From: JBGAJN01 sp044224905
GTDB taxonomy: Bacteria > Verrucomicrobiota > Verrucomicrobiia > Limisphaerales > JBGAJN01
Reading direction: 5' to 3'
DNA length: 64,000 nt
NCBI GenBank assembly: GCA_044224905.1
Contig: JBGAJN010000001.1
Location: 930,001-994,000, forward strand
Shown here: piece after piece, positions 25,001 to 33,123 of the stretch
Numbering within the stretch: position 1 is the stretch's first letter
Layout of the letters: each line of letters starts with the position of its first letter
Program-made: the position numbers and the translations under genes
Notes under the pieces: model-generated
Databases searched by the model: none
The model's input: only the letters and a program-made list of their open reading frames with translations
What the model was told of the DNA's origin: nothing

Positions 25001-26681
25001 TAGCAACCGCTACGCGCACTTTTTACCGGCCACAAATTTCTTCGGCGGTGCGTTGTTCACCTTCAGCGCCACGGATAAGGGCTTCGACCCCAATCTGCTG
25101 ATGTATTATGACTTTGAGCCAGCCGACGTCACCAGCGACAGCAAGTCTTCCGACCGCTCCGGCAACTTGCGTGATGGCACACTCGACAAGGACGGGACGG
25201 GCGCGTTTGCCTACGAGACAAACGCGGGGCCGCCAGCGCTGTTTCCGTTCAGTCTCGCGTCGCTCAACTTGAGCGACAACGGCAACAGCAATTCCGCGCG
25301 GCTGTATCGCACGGTTCCCAGCGGCGAGTATAACTTCAACAACGCGGACTGGACGTTCGCGTGCTGGTTCCGTCGCGACGCCAGCACGAACGACGACCTC
25401 TTGTTCCACCTCGGTAAAGGCGATGCTTCGGGTAACGACGGGCAGGAGCTCTTCCTATATCTCGCTTCAGGCAACAACTCTGTGCGGCTCCGTCATTATA
25501 ACTCCACGAACTTGCTCGATTTGAATATCAGCACGCCCGCCACGGCGTTGACCAGCGAGTGGCATCACGTGGCGGTCACCTTCGACCGCACCAACACCAG
25601 CAAGGGAGATTTCAAACTTTATTTGGACGGCACTCTCGCCGCCTCCTCCAATGGCATTTCATTGAGCATGGCGCAAACGAACCTCGTCTTCGGCGGCCAC
25701 GACGATACCAACAACACCAGCCGATGGTTCAATGGCGGCCTTGATGAAGTTGCTGTTTGGAAAGCCGCGCTCGCGTCGAACGACATTGCGTTTCTTACCT
25801 CCCACACGGTTGCGCATTTTGGCGGCCTCACGCGCAGCACGAATATTTCGCTCACCTTTACGAACGTGAATGACCCGCCGACGCTCTCGAGCATCGGCAA
25901 CTTCCTGATCCCTGAGGACACGTTCACGGGCAACATCGCTTTCACCGTCGGCGACGTGGAAACGCCAGTGTCGAATCTCCTCGTTACCGCCAGTTCGTCG
26001 AACACCAATCTGCTGCCGAACTTGCCCGCCAATATGATTCTGGGTGGCTCCAATGCCAGCCGGACCATCAAGCTCGTGCCCGCGACGAATCAGAACGGTG
26101 TGGTGGTCATCACTGTTTCCGTGAGCGACGGGACCGTGATCACGAGCACGAACTTTCAGTTGACGGTCAGTCCCGTGAACGACCCGCCGGTGCTCCTGAG
26201 TTTGCCGGCAAAGACTATTCACGCTGGCATGTTGCTTTCTTTCACGTTGCCCGCCACCGATCCAGATACGAACGACGTGCTGACGTTCACGCTCCCGAGT
26301 CCGCCCAGCGGCGCGGTCGTTAATCCGAGCAGCGGCCTTGTGACCTGGGTGCCGACCGATGCTCAGGTGGGTGGTTACCAACTTCTTGGCCGCGTAGCCG
26401 ACAATGGCGCACCAAATTATAGCGCAACGAACCTCTACTCCATTACCGTCGTGGCCAAACCCAACGCGCAGACCGTTGAATTGCTCGCGAATGGCGACTA
26501 TGTGATCACGTGGAACTCCATCCCCGGCCAAGTTTATCGCGTGCAGTACTGCGACGATCTGCTATCCACCAACTGGTTCAACCTCCCGGGTGACGTCACA
26601 GCCACAGGGCCTACCGCCTCCAAGACCAACTCCATCGGTGCCTTGCTCCAGCGGTTTTACAAAGTAATGCCGTTGCCGTGA
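22068..26681 (+). CDS. Giant secreted metzincin-type metalloprotease with PKD, LamG-like and Ig-like domains
   Basis: A 1537-residue protein with an N-terminal membrane or signal segment (AVTGAVAIALIISIFVW). The zinc motif HEFGHNFGLNH at residues 461-471, inside GTHEFGHNFGLNHANFY, and a downstream DTMGS Met-turn identify a metzincin, closest by eye to gametolysin-like (M11) enzymes. A PKD domain follows (about 660-745), then a carboxypeptidase-regulatory-like segment, cadherin/Ig-like repeats, a LamG-like sandwich (about 1010-1250), two more Ig-like units, and a C-terminal module (1465-1537, Y-V-I-T-W to R-F-Y-K-V) shared with two other secreted proteins. It lies between two paralogous dehydrogenase/isomerase pairs. 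It probably cuts extracellular proteins or glycoproteins. Confidence 0.85.
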   Translation: MPSTRRHAVTGAVAIALIISIFVWREKSPPPGPVPPATAPAIAAALPPKSPLRPAVVRSSVTNAAVQRAIAAATLPQEPGASLPPLPPLRGGSWNSSEAPAKFLAFADWVEKFRAGTAAMADGEQLATERRGAMAQLIQSDPETALQLAVPTSVRRALPESITALLETPLDGRGDLTLIAALPEPGTAPVRPANSRFVTLGGETYNAFVSGRRLGQPTRRNIPLHGIVLDGNAAISQSPVRVLEVSEATEVKATLPADPICSISGLDTTANNEEVALETGGEVVILCSRDHALRLAAQLQAAEDSLPPGTSFDASGGVITDVAQNGSRSILLIRVDFSDYPGGSITDTEGTNVITSLVNTFSNWSYGRLIIDPAGGGSDVTPVLRMPRSNAEYNGNDGLLRSDAWAAATNAGFPPSAYDLDATCFAGNTPNWGYGGLAFVGGRGTWLHTTGASSTAGIGTHEFGHNFGLNHANFYNAPSYTVTFPGGSNDEYGNPWDTMGSASTNNAYGASQKKYLGWLTNGGGLTEWIAVSNNITTNRIYAHDELQSPGLVKGLRITRDPNLNNDKEFYWAEYRTTKANKALDNGVVLNWAGNGNERPELLDTTPSSDPNSTTDKDDSALVIGRTFTDTNYNIHITPIAKGVSTNSWIDVVVNYGPFPGNNDPTVDVTAPATNAATSVSLSFTATASDPDGDTLAYSWKFDDGDYSTSNSPNVTHAWTSAGEYRVQCTVSDMKGGVAQKSITVRIGNPTVYTISGQTFLHGVPVGGVRVYTDATNFCYSDSDGFYSLVGLKATNWNVSAFYESHAGVRLGFANPVVVGPNTNNINFQFGIPLMGGLVSRSMNMNATNTPMFFWTFDWETAQPNVVVDAFSGNTNLMPDSGFAFSSTGTNRILTLTPATNVSGTVTNFVTATDTNGFTVTNSFVLTINAAPALTTTAVTSPEDTAVDVDLWARTSDGTTDSNVLYTVSAALNGTVSLVSNRYAHFLPATNFFGGALFTFSATDKGFDPNLLMYYDFEPADVTSDSKSSDRSGNLRDGTLDKDGTGAFAYETNAGPPALFPFSLASLNLSDNGNSNSARLYRTVPSGEYNFNNADWTFACWFRRDASTNDDLLFHLGKGDASGNDGQELFLYLASGNNSVRLRHYNSTNLLDLNISTPATALTSEWHHVAVTFDRTNTSKGDFKLYLDGTLAASSNGISLSMAQTNLVFGGHDDTNNTSRWFNGGLDEVAVWKAALASNDIAFLTSHTVAHFGGLTRSTNISLTFTNVNDPPTLSSIGNFLIPEDTFTGNIAFTVGDVETPVSNLLVTASSSNTNLLPNLPANMILGGSNASRTIKLVPATNQNGVVVITVSVSDGTVITSTNFQLTVSPVNDPPVLLSLPAKTIHAGMLLSFTLPATDPDTNDVLTFTLPSPPSGAVVNPSSGLVTWVPTDAQVGGYQLLGRVADNGAPNYSATNLYSITVVAKPNAQTVELLANGDYVITWNSIPGQVYRVQYCDDLLSTNWFNLPGDVTATGPTASKTNSIGALLQRFYKVMPLP

Positions 26682-26735
26682 GTTTGCGTGCTGTCTTCGG
26701 TTGAATATCGTCGTTAGCCTCTCCGTATAAAACCC

Positions 26736-28049
26736 ATGACCCATAACAACGTGCCCGTCTCATCTCGCAGAGAGTTCCTCCAAAACTCCGCCGTCATTGG
26801 CGCCGCTGCGGCGTCACCGCTCACATTTTCCAGCACCAGCAAAGCCGCGCCGAACAGCGAGAAGCTCAAGATTGGCTTCATCGGTTGCGGCGGTCGTGGC
26901 ACGGGCGCCGCGGGGCAGGCGCTGAAGGCGGACAGCAACGTTGTCCTGCACGCGATGGGCGACGTGTTTCCGGAGAAAATCGGGAAGAGCCTCGAGGCGT
27001 TGAAAAAGTCGTTGAACAATGACGCAAAGTTTGACGTGCCGGAGCAGCGGCAGTTTTCCGGGCTCGACGCTTATCAAAAGGTGCTCGCCTCGGGTGTGGA
27101 TCTCGTGATTTTGACGACGCCGCCCGGTTTCCGTCCCTTGCACTTCAAGGCAGCCATCGACGCCGGTAAACACGTGTTCCTCGAAAAGCCGATGGCGACC
27201 GATGCGCCGGGATTGCGCTCAGTGATGGAGACGGTGAAGAAGTCGAAGGAGAAGAATCTCGCCGTCGTGGCCGGCTTCTGCTGGCGCTACGATCTCGCTC
27301 GCCGTGCGTTGTTCAGCGAAATCCACAACGGTGCGATCGGCGACATCCGCGCGCTCTATCACACTTATCTCACCGGTCCTGTGAAACCCATGCCGCCCGC
27401 AGCAGATCGCCCGCAAGGCATGGGCGACGTCGAGTGGCAGGTGCGCAATTGGTATAACTTCACCTGGCTCTCCGGCGACGGCTTGGTCGAGCAGGCGATC
27501 CACAGCATCGACAAGATGGCGTGGGCGATGAAAGACGAACCGCCGCTCAAGTGCACCGCCGTGGGTGGTCGGATGACGCCAAACAACGAAGGCACAATCT
27601 ACGACCACATCGAAGTGAATTACGAGTGGCGCAACGGCGTGCGCGGGTTCCTTGCCCAACGGCAGATTCCGCACTGCCACAGCGAGACGCGAGATTACAT
27701 GCTTGGCAGCAAGGGCGCCGCCTACATCGGGCGTCGCAGCGGTTCGCCCGTGGAAATTGTCGGCGAGAAGGAGTGGAAATATTCCGGCCCCACGCCGGAC
27801 ATGTATCAGGTCGAGCACGACGAACTTTTCGCCAGCATTCGCGCCGGCAAACCGCTCAACAACGGCGACCGCATGTGCAGCAGCACGATGATGGGCATCA
27901 TGGGCCGCATGGCCGCCTACACTGGTCAGGAAATCACTTGGGAACAGGCGCTCAATTCACAAGAGAGACTCGTGCCGGACAACCTCACGTGGGATCAGAA
28001 ATTGCCCATCGCGTCGATGGCGATCCCGGGCGTGAAGAAATTCGTCTGA
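26736..28049 (+). CDS. Tat-exported Gfo/Idh/MocA family oxidoreductase (module 2)
   Basis: A 437-residue protein with twin-arginine signal (SSRREFLQNSAVIG). Rossmann motif IGFIGCGGRGTGAAGQA, catalytic-lysine motif VFLEKPMATD, and C-terminal AIHSIDKMAWAM. It is a close paralogue of the 19657-20997 gene along its whole length, including the shared ending style (WDQKLPIASMAIPG here, WDMKLPVAPVAVPG there). It differs mainly in the substrate-facing middle part (around residues 205-230), which suggests a related but different substrate. The gene at 28077, 27 bases downstream, encodes the matching isomerase-like partner, so the two are probably one operon. Confidence 0.9.
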   Translation: MTHNNVPVSSRREFLQNSAVIGAAAASPLTFSSTSKAAPNSEKLKIGFIGCGGRGTGAAGQALKADSNVVLHAMGDVFPEKIGKSLEALKKSLNNDAKFDVPEQRQFSGLDAYQKVLASGVDLVILTTPPGFRPLHFKAAIDAGKHVFLEKPMATDAPGLRSVMETVKKSKEKNLAVVAGFCWRYDLARRALFSEIHNGAIGDIRALYHTYLTGPVKPMPPAADRPQGMGDVEWQVRNWYNFTWLSGDGLVEQAIHSIDKMAWAMKDEPPLKCTAVGGRMTPNNEGTIYDHIEVNYEWRNGVRGFLAQRQIPHCHSETRDYMLGSKGAAYIGRRSGSPVEIVGEKEWKYSGPTPDMYQVEHDELFASIRAGKPLNNGDRMCSSTMMGIMGRMAAYTGQEITWEQALNSQERLVPDNLTWDQKLPIASMAIPGVKKFV

Positions 28050-28076
28050 GCCGGAATAAGAACTGAATCCATTGCC

Positions 28077-28955
28077 ATGAACCGCCGAACTTTTCTTCAA
28101 ACCGCCGCCGCCGCTGCGTTCAGTGCGCCGCTCGTTTTCAACGCTCACGCCAAGCAGCGCGACCTCAAGCGCGCCATCATGTGGGGCTCAATTGGAATCA
28201 AAGGCTCCGTGCTGGAAAAGCTGCAGCTCGTCAAGGCCGCGGGCTTCCTCGGTGTCGAGCCGATGGGCGGCATGGATCGCGCGGAAGTCATCGCCGCGTT
28301 AAAGGAGACCGGGCTCAACGCGGCGAGTGTGTGCGTTCACACGCACTGGGCCAAGCCATTGTCCGCGCCCGACGAAGCGACGCGGAAGATCGGTTTCGAT
28401 GGTTTGGTTCATTCGCTTCATGACGCGCAGGAGTACGGTGCGACGTCGGTGTTGCTCGTTCCGGGCGTCGCGAAGAAGGGCGTGAGCTACGAGGAATGTT
28501 TTTCGCGCTCCGTCGCGGAGATCAAGAAAGCCGTGCCCGTCGCGAAAGACACCGGCGTAAAGATCGCCATCGAGAACGTGTGGAATGATTTCATCACCAA
28601 GCCGCAGCAAGCTGTGGATTTCCTCGACGCAATCAACAGCGAGTGGGTCGGCTGGCATTTCGATATCGGCAACGTGGGTCGCTACAGCCCGGCCGAGACG
28701 TGGATTCCGGTGATCGGCAAACGCATTCTCAAATTGCACATCAAGGAATTCAACACGAAGAACATGACGCCCGACAATCCGGGCAAGGGCTTCGGTTCAA
28801 AATTCCTGGAAGGCGACAACAACTGGCCCGCGATCATGGCCGCGCTCGACAAGATCGGTTACACCGGTTGGGGCATCGCGGAACAGGGCGGCGGTGGATC
28901 GCCCGAAGGGTTGAAAGATCTCGCCGACCGGATGGAAAAAATCTTCGCGAGCTGA
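28077..28955 (+). CDS. Tat-exported sugar isomerase/epimerase-like TIM barrel (module 2)
   Basis: A 292-residue protein with signal MNRRTFLQTAAAAAFSA. The barrel motifs repeat those of the module 1 protein: GFLGVEPMGGMD, AIENVWNDFIT, GWHFDIGNVG, KLHIKEFNTK and WGIAEQGGG, so the metal-ligand set E-D-H-E appears intact. It follows its Gfo/Idh/MocA partner by 27 bases. The two TIM-barrel proteins are clear paralogues, as are the two dehydrogenases, so a two-gene unit has been duplicated. No terminator is visible after it; the next gene is convergent and ends 16 bases away. Confidence 0.88.
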   Translation: MNRRTFLQTAAAAAFSAPLVFNAHAKQRDLKRAIMWGSIGIKGSVLEKLQLVKAAGFLGVEPMGGMDRAEVIAALKETGLNAASVCVHTHWAKPLSAPDEATRKIGFDGLVHSLHDAQEYGATSVLLVPGVAKKGVSYEECFSRSVAEIKKAVPVAKDTGVKIAIENVWNDFITKPQQAVDFLDAINSEWVGWHFDIGNVGRYSPAETWIPVIGKRILKLHIKEFNTKNMTPDNPGKGFGSKFLEGDNNWPAIMAALDKIGYTGWGIAEQGGGGSPEGLKDLADRMEKIFAS

Positions 28956-28971
28956 CGCGCGGGCGAGCTCT

Positions 28972-30231
28972 TCAATCCTTCACCGCAGCGGACACGAATT
29001 GCAGCACGCGCCAAAGGGCGTCGCCGCCGAAGCCCCCTTCATTGAACGGCGTGCGCGGGATGGGCTGCCAATTGTCGCGCTCGTGACTCTGAGGAGGCTG
29101 CGGAATTCCCGTGAGCGCTGGGTCGTATTGGTTGTCTTTGCCGCCGAGTTTGTAAATCACTACGTCGATCGAGGGCACGACATAGAGGCAGAAGCCGCCC
29201 GCACCCGATTTGAAAAACGCGTCGCGCGGCGCGCCGAGAACGTGGCCGTCGGCATTGTGCTCGAACTGCAGGCTGAACGGCGTGTGCGGATTAAACGGCG
29301 ACGGTGATTGGCACAGCTTGATGTAATCGGCGGGCACGAGTTGCTTGTCCTTCCATTTCCCTTCGCGCAGCAGGCAGTACGCAAATCGCAAAGCGTCGGT
29401 CGCATGGAGAGCCGTGCTGCCCGCGCCGTTCGCATGCGGCATGTGGAAATCGCCGCGTTGCAGACAATAGCCCCAAGCGCCCCAGCCCATCGGCTTGGCG
29501 AGCCGCTCGTTGATGTAATCCTGCAACTCCATGCCAGTAACATGTCGCAATACGATTGACGCGATGTGCGGCGCGGGCGACGAGTATGAGTAGCCGCCAC
29601 CGGGTTTCGTCCACAACGGCACGCGCAGTGATGACTTGTCGAGGTCGCGAATGTCCTGACCTTTCACCGGCTTCAACGGAGTGACTTTGCCCATCACGAT
29701 GCCGCTCGGCGTCTGGCCCTCGCCCCAATAACCCGCCGACATGCAGAGCAACTGGCCGAGCGTGATGTCAGCCTTGCGCGGATCGTCGAGTGGGAAAGCT
29801 TCGGGCAGATATTTCTCGGTGAAAACTTTGGTGTCGAGGCCAGCGGGAATCTTGTTTCGGAATTCGTTGAACATGATGCCGCATGCGATGCTCGTGAACG
29901 CCTTGCCCGTGGAGGCCATGTCAGGGTTCGCATTGCGACTCGCGCGGCCGAAATATTTTTCAAACACGAGATAGCCGTGGCGCACGACGAGCAAACCACC
30001 GTTGGCAGTGCTGCGCTCGGTGATGGTGTAAGCGTCTTCCAAGCGCGCGAGATCCATGCCCGCCTTCTCGCGAATCTCCTTCGCCGTCTTCAGCGTGCGC
30101 CAGCCGCCTTCGCTATCGGGCGGGGGGAAATAATCGGCGGCGTGAGTTGTCGGAACTGGCGTGAACCAAGTCATCATCCCGACGAACAGTGCGAAGGACA
30201 AAAGTGATTTGAGAGTGTTGCCGAACATCAT
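28972..30231 (-). CDS. Secreted class C beta-lactamase-like serine hydrolase
   Basis: A 419-residue protein from the ATG at 30231, chosen because a signal peptide follows (LLSFALFVGMMTWFTPVPTTHAA); the frame is open to 30363 but those residues do not fit a secretion signal. The nucleophile box is STGK (in MASTGKAFTSIACG), the second box YSYSSPAP, and a C-terminal glycine-rich segment (KSGAGGFCLYVVPSIDVVI) replaces the KTG box, as in esterase-type members. The divergent gene at 30331 encodes another member of the same fold, so the 99-base space between them probably carries two promoters. Substrate unknown. Confidence 0.82.
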   Translation of the reverse strand: MMFGNTLKSLLSFALFVGMMTWFTPVPTTHAADYFPPPDSEGGWRTLKTAKEIREKAGMDLARLEDAYTITERSTANGGLLVVRHGYLVFEKYFGRASRNANPDMASTGKAFTSIACGIMFNEFRNKIPAGLDTKVFTEKYLPEAFPLDDPRKADITLGQLLCMSAGYWGEGQTPSGIVMGKVTPLKPVKGQDIRDLDKSSLRVPLWTKPGGGYSYSSPAPHIASIVLRHVTGMELQDYINERLAKPMGWGAWGYCLQRGDFHMPHANGAGSTALHATDALRFAYCLLREGKWKDKQLVPADYIKLCQSPSPFNPHTPFSLQFEHNADGHVLGAPRDAFFKSGAGGFCLYVVPSIDVVIYKLGGKDNQYDPALTGIPQPPQSHERDNWQPIPRTPFNEGGFGGDALWRVLQFVSAAVKD

Positions 30232-30330
30232 GCGACGAATGGAAGCAATCTTGAACGCTCGCAACAACTCAAATAGGGCCTCGCCTCCCCAAGCTTGTCT
30301 TCCCTGATCGGTTGGGAAAACCTTCATGTC

Positions 30331-31932
30331 ATGACTCCGAATCGCCGCACGTTTCTTCAACAACTGGGCTTCACGAGCGCCGGGCTCGCCTTGGCTTCGT
30401 TTGCTCCCGGTTGCCGCACCGCATCTTCATCTGTCGCGGGAAAACATCTTCCGCGCAGCACACCCGAAGCGGAGGGCGTTTCGTCGGCGGGCATTCAGAA
30501 ATTCATGGACGCAATTGCCGGCAGCAAGCACGAGCTTCACAGCGTGATGATCGTGCGTCACGGACGCGTCGTGGCGGAGGGGTGGTGGGCGCCGTATGCA
30601 CCGCAGTTCAACCACACGATGTACTCGATGAGCAAGAGCTTCACCTCGACGGCGGTCGGCCTCGCTGTGGCAGAAGGGCGCCTCAAGGTGGACGATCGCG
30701 TCATCTCATTCTTCCCCGAGGACCGTCCTGCGCAAATCAGCGACAACCTCGCCGCGCTGCGCGTCAAAGATCTCCTCACCATGTCCGTCGGCAACGAGAA
30801 GGAGCCGACCGGCACCGTCGTGAAGGAAGAGAATTGGGTGAAGACTTTCCTCACGCAGCCGATCACGCACCAGCCCGGCACGGTGTTCATGTATAACAGC
30901 GCTGCGACCTACATGTGCTCGGCGATCGTTCAGCGCGTCGCCGGTCAGAGGGTCGTGGATTATTTGAAGCCTCGCCTGTTCGATCCGTTGGCTATCGAGG
31001 GTGCGACGTGGGAGACGTGCCCGCGCGGAATCAACACCGGCGGTTGGGGCTTGAGCATTCAGACCGAAGGACTCGCTAAGTTCGGTCAACTCTATCTGCA
31101 AAAAGGCGCGTGGAACGGTCGCCAGATTTTGCCCGCGAAATGGGTCGAGGAAGCGACCACCTTCAAGATTCAACAGCCGACGCCCGTGAAGCCGAGTCGG
31201 CCCAATGCGCAGAACGATTGGCTGCAGGGTTACTGCTACCAGTTCTGGCGCTGCCAGCACGGTGCGTTTCGCGGCGACGGCGCGTTCGGTCAATTCACCA
31301 TCGTGCTGCCGGAACAGGACGCGGTGATCGCGATGACCGGCGAGAGCAGCAACATGCAGGGCGAACTGGATTTGGTATGGGAACATCTGCTGCCAGCGAT
31401 GACCGACAAACCGCTTCCTCCCGCTCCCGCAGCCGCAGCGCAACTCCGCAACACGTTGTCTTCACTCGCGCTCGCGCTGCCGAAAGCTCAGCGCGGTTCA
31501 TCAACTGCAGCGCGAGTTTCCGGTAAGACGTTTCAAGTCGGCGCCAATGATCTCGGCATCAGCAGCGCAACGATCGCGTTTCAGAACAATGGATTCCGCT
31601 TCACCGTTCGCGATGCGCAGGGTGAGCAATCCATCAGCGGCGGAATCGAAACCTGGCAGCGCGACGAATGTTCCTTGCCGGGCACTCCGCCGCGGCTCAT
31701 CGCAGGCGGCATGCCGAAGCGCGGCACAAAATCAAAGGTCGTCGCCAGCGGAACGTGGAAGAATGAGAACACGTTCGAGATCACGCTGCGCTACTACGAA
31801 ACGCCGCATCACGACACCGTCACTTGTCGCTTCGAAGGGGAAAAGCTACAGGTCACCTTCCTCAGCAGCATCATGAAGATGCGCGGAGCAAAGGACAGTC
31901 GACCGGTGTTGCAGGGGCGAATGACGGCGTGA
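30331..31932 (+). CDS. Tat-exported serine hydrolase with extra C-terminal domain
   Basis: A 533-residue protein. ATG 30331 gives a twin-arginine signal (PNRRTFLQQLGFTSAG) and a possible lipobox-like FAPGC; an earlier ATG at 30295 only adds a non-conserved tail. The beta-lactamase-like core has SMSK (YSMSKSFTSTAVGL), Y-N-S in MYNSAATYMCSAIV and the late G-D-G-A-F-G-Q-F box. After about residue 370 an additional beta-rich domain follows (SISGGIETWQRDE, FEITLRYYETPHHD) that is not part of the core fold and may bind carbohydrate or the cell surface. It is divergent from another serine hydrolase and convergent with lpxD. Confidence 0.82.
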   Translation: MTPNRRTFLQQLGFTSAGLALASFAPGCRTASSSVAGKHLPRSTPEAEGVSSAGIQKFMDAIAGSKHELHSVMIVRHGRVVAEGWWAPYAPQFNHTMYSMSKSFTSTAVGLAVAEGRLKVDDRVISFFPEDRPAQISDNLAALRVKDLLTMSVGNEKEPTGTVVKEENWVKTFLTQPITHQPGTVFMYNSAATYMCSAIVQRVAGQRVVDYLKPRLFDPLAIEGATWETCPRGINTGGWGLSIQTEGLAKFGQLYLQKGAWNGRQILPAKWVEEATTFKIQQPTPVKPSRPNAQNDWLQGYCYQFWRCQHGAFRGDGAFGQFTIVLPEQDAVIAMTGESSNMQGELDLVWEHLLPAMTDKPLPPAPAAAAQLRNTLSSLALALPKAQRGSSTAARVSGKTFQVGANDLGISSATIAFQNNGFRFTVRDAQGEQSISGGIETWQRDECSLPGTPPRLIAGGMPKRGTKSKVVASGTWKNENTFEITLRYYETPHHDTVTCRFEGEKLQVTFLSSIMKMRGAKDSRPVLQGRMTA

Positions 31933-31956
31933 GTTTAATTACTCGCGCGTCGGTTT

Positions 31957-32988
31957 TCAGCTGCCGAGCTTTGCGCTGAGTTCTGCCACCTGTTTTTCCA
32001 GCGCGTGCATGCGGCGGATGACTTCCGGCAATTGCTGCGCGGCGATCATTTGTCGCTTGGCCTGCTTGTCCGGCGCGGCGGGATAACCGAGCACCTTTCC
32101 GCCGTCAGGAATGTCACGCATCACACCGGACTTCGCGCCGATCGTGGCTTGGTTGCCGATCTTCAAATGATCCGCGACGCCCGACTGCGACGCGACCACG
32201 GTGTAATCGCCCACGCGCGTGCTGCCGCCAAAGCCCACTTGTCCGAGAATCAAGCAGTGGCGACCGATGGTCACGTTGTGGGCGATGTGCACAAGGTTGT
32301 CGATCTTGGTGCCTTGACCAATCACGGTGGATCCAAGCGCGCCGCGGTCGATGGCACTATTCGCTCCGATCTCTACGTCGTCGTGAATGATCACATTGCC
32401 GAGATGGAGCAGTTTGCGATGACGCCCTTCGTCGAGCACGTAACCGTAACCGTCGGAGCCAATGACCGTGCTGGCGTGAATGCTCACGCGATGACCGATC
32501 TGCGACCGCGCGTAAATCACCACGTTGGGAAACAGACACACGTCGTCGCCAAGCTGGCAACCGCGGCCGAGATGATTCCCGCCCATCAACACTGACCGCG
32601 CGCCGATCTTCACTTTCGGACCGACCACACAATGCGGTCCGATGTGCGCCGTCGGATCAACTTGCGCGGAAGGATCGATGACCGAACTAGGATGAATGCC
32701 TTGCGGCGCCACATCCGTAGCGAAAAACAGTGGCAGCACGCGCGCGACGGCCACTCGCGCATTCTTCACACGGATGATCACCTTCTTCGTCGATGTGAAT
32801 TCTCCGGCCACGAGGATCGCGGCGGCCTGGCTTTGTTCCGCGGCGGCGAAATAGATTTCGTTCTCGGCAAAGGTCAGGTCACCGGCACGCGCGGAATCGG
32901 CGGGCGCGAAACCGGTGATGGGGACCGAGCCGTCGCCGAGGACTTCGCCTCGGAGTTGTTCCGCGATCTGAGCAACAGTGAATGGCAT
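31957..32988 (-). CDS. lpxD: UDP-3-O-(3-hydroxyacyl)glucosamine N-acyltransferase
   Basis: A 343-residue cytosolic enzyme, close to the usual length. It adds the N-linked acyl chain from acyl-ACP to UDP-3-O-acylglucosamine in the third step of lipid A synthesis, so this cell has a lipopolysaccharide-type outer membrane. The N-terminal substrate domain (MPFTVAQIAEQLRG; ADLTFAE-like SARAGDLTFAENE) is followed by many hexapeptide repeats of a left-handed beta helix, the catalytic-histidine segment HIAHNVTIG, the nearby G-Q-V-G-F-G-G-S motif and a final helical tail. Start is at 32988; an upstream open frame to 33114 is arginine-rich and rejected. No other lpx gene is present here. Confidence 0.95.
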   Translation of the reverse strand: MPFTVAQIAEQLRGEVLGDGSVPITGFAPADSARAGDLTFAENEIYFAAAEQSQAAAILVAGEFTSTKKVIIRVKNARVAVARVLPLFFATDVAPQGIHPSSVIDPSAQVDPTAHIGPHCVVGPKVKIGARSVLMGGNHLGRGCQLGDDVCLFPNVVIYARSQIGHRVSIHASTVIGSDGYGYVLDEGRHRKLLHLGNVIIHDDVEIGANSAIDRGALGSTVIGQGTKIDNLVHIAHNVTIGRHCLILGQVGFGGSTRVGDYTVVASQSGVADHLKIGNQATIGAKSGVMRDIPDGGKVLGYPAAPDKQAKRQMIAAQQLPEVIRRMHALEKQVAELSAKLGS

Positions 32989-33123
32989 GGAGTGATGGGT
33001 TGGTTGGTATTCCGTGTCGGCGGAGCTTCGGCGCCTTTTGCAGCAGCGGCAAGCTGCAAAAGCTTCACGATCGGATTTCCGACGGCGCACCGCGATCAGC
33101 GCGCCTTCAACCAATCCCTCACC
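32989..33123. other. Intergenic region with one hairpin
   Basis: No gene is seen. Stem CTTTTGCAG (33036-33044) / CTGCAAAAG (33055-33063) is perfect with a 10-base loop. It lies downstream of the minus-strand esterase and upstream of lpxD. Without a long T-tract it could be a weak terminator for the esterase transcript. Confidence 0.35.

Noticed and set aside
26701..26731. TTGAAT … TATAAA before the second Gfo/Idh/MocA gene
   Set aside because: The spacer is 19 bases and transcription would begin at or after the ATG at 26736.
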